A program made the translations under genes and the position numbers. From the NCBI RefSeq assembly GCF_003149145.1, contig NZ_QGDQ01000001.1, positions 1-64,000 on the forward strand: a DNA stretch of 64,000 bases, read 5' to 3'. The notes beneath the pieces were generated by a model. That model searched no databases. It saw nothing but the letters and a program-made list of their open reading frames with translations, and was not told the origin of the DNA. Below, one piece after another: positions 63,358 through 64,000 of the stretch. Each line of letters opens with the position of its first letter. The stretch's first letter is position 1. The stretch is from Quadrisphaera granulorum (GTDB taxonomy: Bacteria; Actinomycetota; Actinomycetes; Actinomycetales; Quadrisphaeraceae).

Positions 63358-63415
63358 CGCAGATGCAGCTGACCGCGGTCACCTCCGAAGGTGACCGCGG
63401 TCAGCTGCATCTGCG
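63358..63415. terminator. Very long perfect hairpin 1
   Basis: A perfect 27-bp stem (63358-63384 with 63389-63415; arms begin CGCAGATGCAGC) with a 4-nt CCGA loop, 53 nt after the polymerase stop. Longer than usual for a terminator. Confidence 0.8.
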
Positions 63416-63459
63416 TTCGCCCTGGACCGGCTTGCCCGAGGCCTCCGCGCGTGGGATCC

Positions 63460-63537
63460 GTCCCGCCCAGCATGCAGAAGCGCCGCCGAGCACCGTGGCT
63501 GCGGCGGCCGGCGGCACTTCTGCATGCTGGGCGGGAC
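63460..63537. terminator. Long hairpin 2
   Basis: A perfect 21-bp outer stem (63460-63480 with 63517-63537; GTCCCGCCCAGC arm) continues after one mismatch into seven more pairs around a ~20-nt loop. It lies 65 nt from the end of the minus-strand flippase gene, so the two hairpins may serve one convergent transcript each. Confidence 0.7.
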
Positions 63538-63601
63538 AGGGACAAGGACGACGACGACCGCGCAGTCTGACGCTCGCGAGAGGACGGGCTGATGGAGCGG
63601 T

Positions 63602-64000
63602 TCAGTCGAGGTCGGTGCCGGTCCCGTGCCGGCGCATCAGGCGGATCACCATGATCCACTGGATGGGTGTGACGACACACTGCGCCAGGGACAGTCCGAG
63701 CGCCGCGCCGTAGGCACCGCCCATCTGCAGACCGACGAGGCCGAACACGATGAGCGCCGGCCCGAGCACGAGGTTGGTCCAAAAGGTCTGCTTCGCGAAG
63801 CCGAGGGCCACGAGCAAGGTGCTGGCGCCAAAGCCCGCACCGATGGCGACCAGGCCCACGAGGGAGGCGCCGAGCACGCCGCGTGCACCGTCCCAGTTCT
63901 GCTTGAAGGCGAGCTCACCCCAGCTGTCGGGAATGGACAACACCACCAACCCGTAGGCGAGCTGCGCGGCCACCATCACGGCGGACAGGGCAAGGCCGAC
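63602..64000 (-). CDS. Polysaccharide flippase-like membrane protein (partial)
   Basis: The last ~132 residues of a gene that runs past the right edge; the frame is open to base 64000. Four or so hydrophobic helices with QNWDGARGVLGASLVGLVAI and LGPALIVFGLVGLQMGGAYG resemble the second half of MOP/Wzx flippases. It converges on the polymerase at 61955. A second flippase beside a second Wzy-like gene supports two separate export systems in this region. Confidence 0.65.
   Translation of the reverse strand, partial: VGLALSAVMVAAQLAYGLVVLSIPDSWGELAFKQNWDGARGVLGASLVGLVAIGAGFGASTLLVALGFAKQTFWTNLVLGPALIVFGLVGLQMGGAYGAALGLSLAQCVVTPIQWIMVIRLMRRHGTGTDLD

Overview
This is a very GC-rich stretch of an actinobacterial chromosome (Actinomycetota). 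The evidence is pervasive G/C-ending codons, many GTG starts, repeated 4-nt ATGA/GTGA gene overlaps, and the housekeeping set glmU-prs-rplY-pth plus mfd. The gene mix (DUF4012, BY-kinases, LamG/PKD secreted giant, SAF oxidoreductase) would suit a Kineosporiales-like soil or plant-surface organism, but genus placement is only a guess. The region is mostly an exopolysaccharide / cell-surface glycan super-locus, with the housekeeping genes embedded in it.

Layout. (1) 1-12,000: end of rmlB, an LCP glycan ligase, rmlD-rmlC for dTDP-rhamnose, a TetR-MarR regulator pair, then a polyprenyl-phosphate sugar-1-phosphate transferase, an acyltransferase-SGNH O-acetylase, a secreted alginate-lyase-like protein and a DUF1972 GT4, possibly a rhamnosyltransferase. 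(2) 12,200-18,800: a lipoprotein and a 1900-residue secreted multidomain protein (propeller-like, three LamG, five PKD, C-terminal beta domain). (3) 18,955-30,014: GT4, Wzy-like polymerase, BY-kinase/Wzz, two GT2s, Wzx-like flippase, two more GTs, and a cytidylyltransferase/CDP-alcohol phosphotransferase pair. (4) 30,255-35,129: tRNA-Gln(UUG), glmU, prs, rplY, pth and a low-molecular-weight protein tyrosine phosphatase. (5) 35,203-43,668: small secreted protein, DUF4012 protein, second BY-kinase, stand-alone CBM48-like protein, rfbF, an FMN hydroxy-acid oxidase and a GMC oxidoreductase. (6) mfd at 43,730-47,365. (7) 47,447-64,000: a second glycan-assembly block with an aminotransferase, SDR, RmlC-like epimerase, SAF oxidoreductase, GTs, a second Wzy-like protein, the edge of a second flippase, two GH26-like hydrolases and two copies of an unfamiliar GT-like family.

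How it may work together. Sugar nucleotides (dTDP-Rha from Rml, a CDP-sugar from RfbF, UDP-GlcNAc from GlmU) feed lipid-linked repeat units started by the 4665 transferase. GT4/GT2 enzymes extend them, and flippases export and Wzy-like proteins polymerise them. Length control would come from two BY-kinases opposed by one LMW phosphatase. Secreted hydrolases/lyases, LCP and LamG/PKD proteins would trim, anchor or bind the polymer. The most unusual feature is a mirror-symmetric block at 50,763-60,680. In it, two convergent pairs (GT-like gene plus GH26-like gene) flank, in opposite orientation, a nucleotide-sugar operon. I regard this as the best candidate for an undescribed glycan system here.
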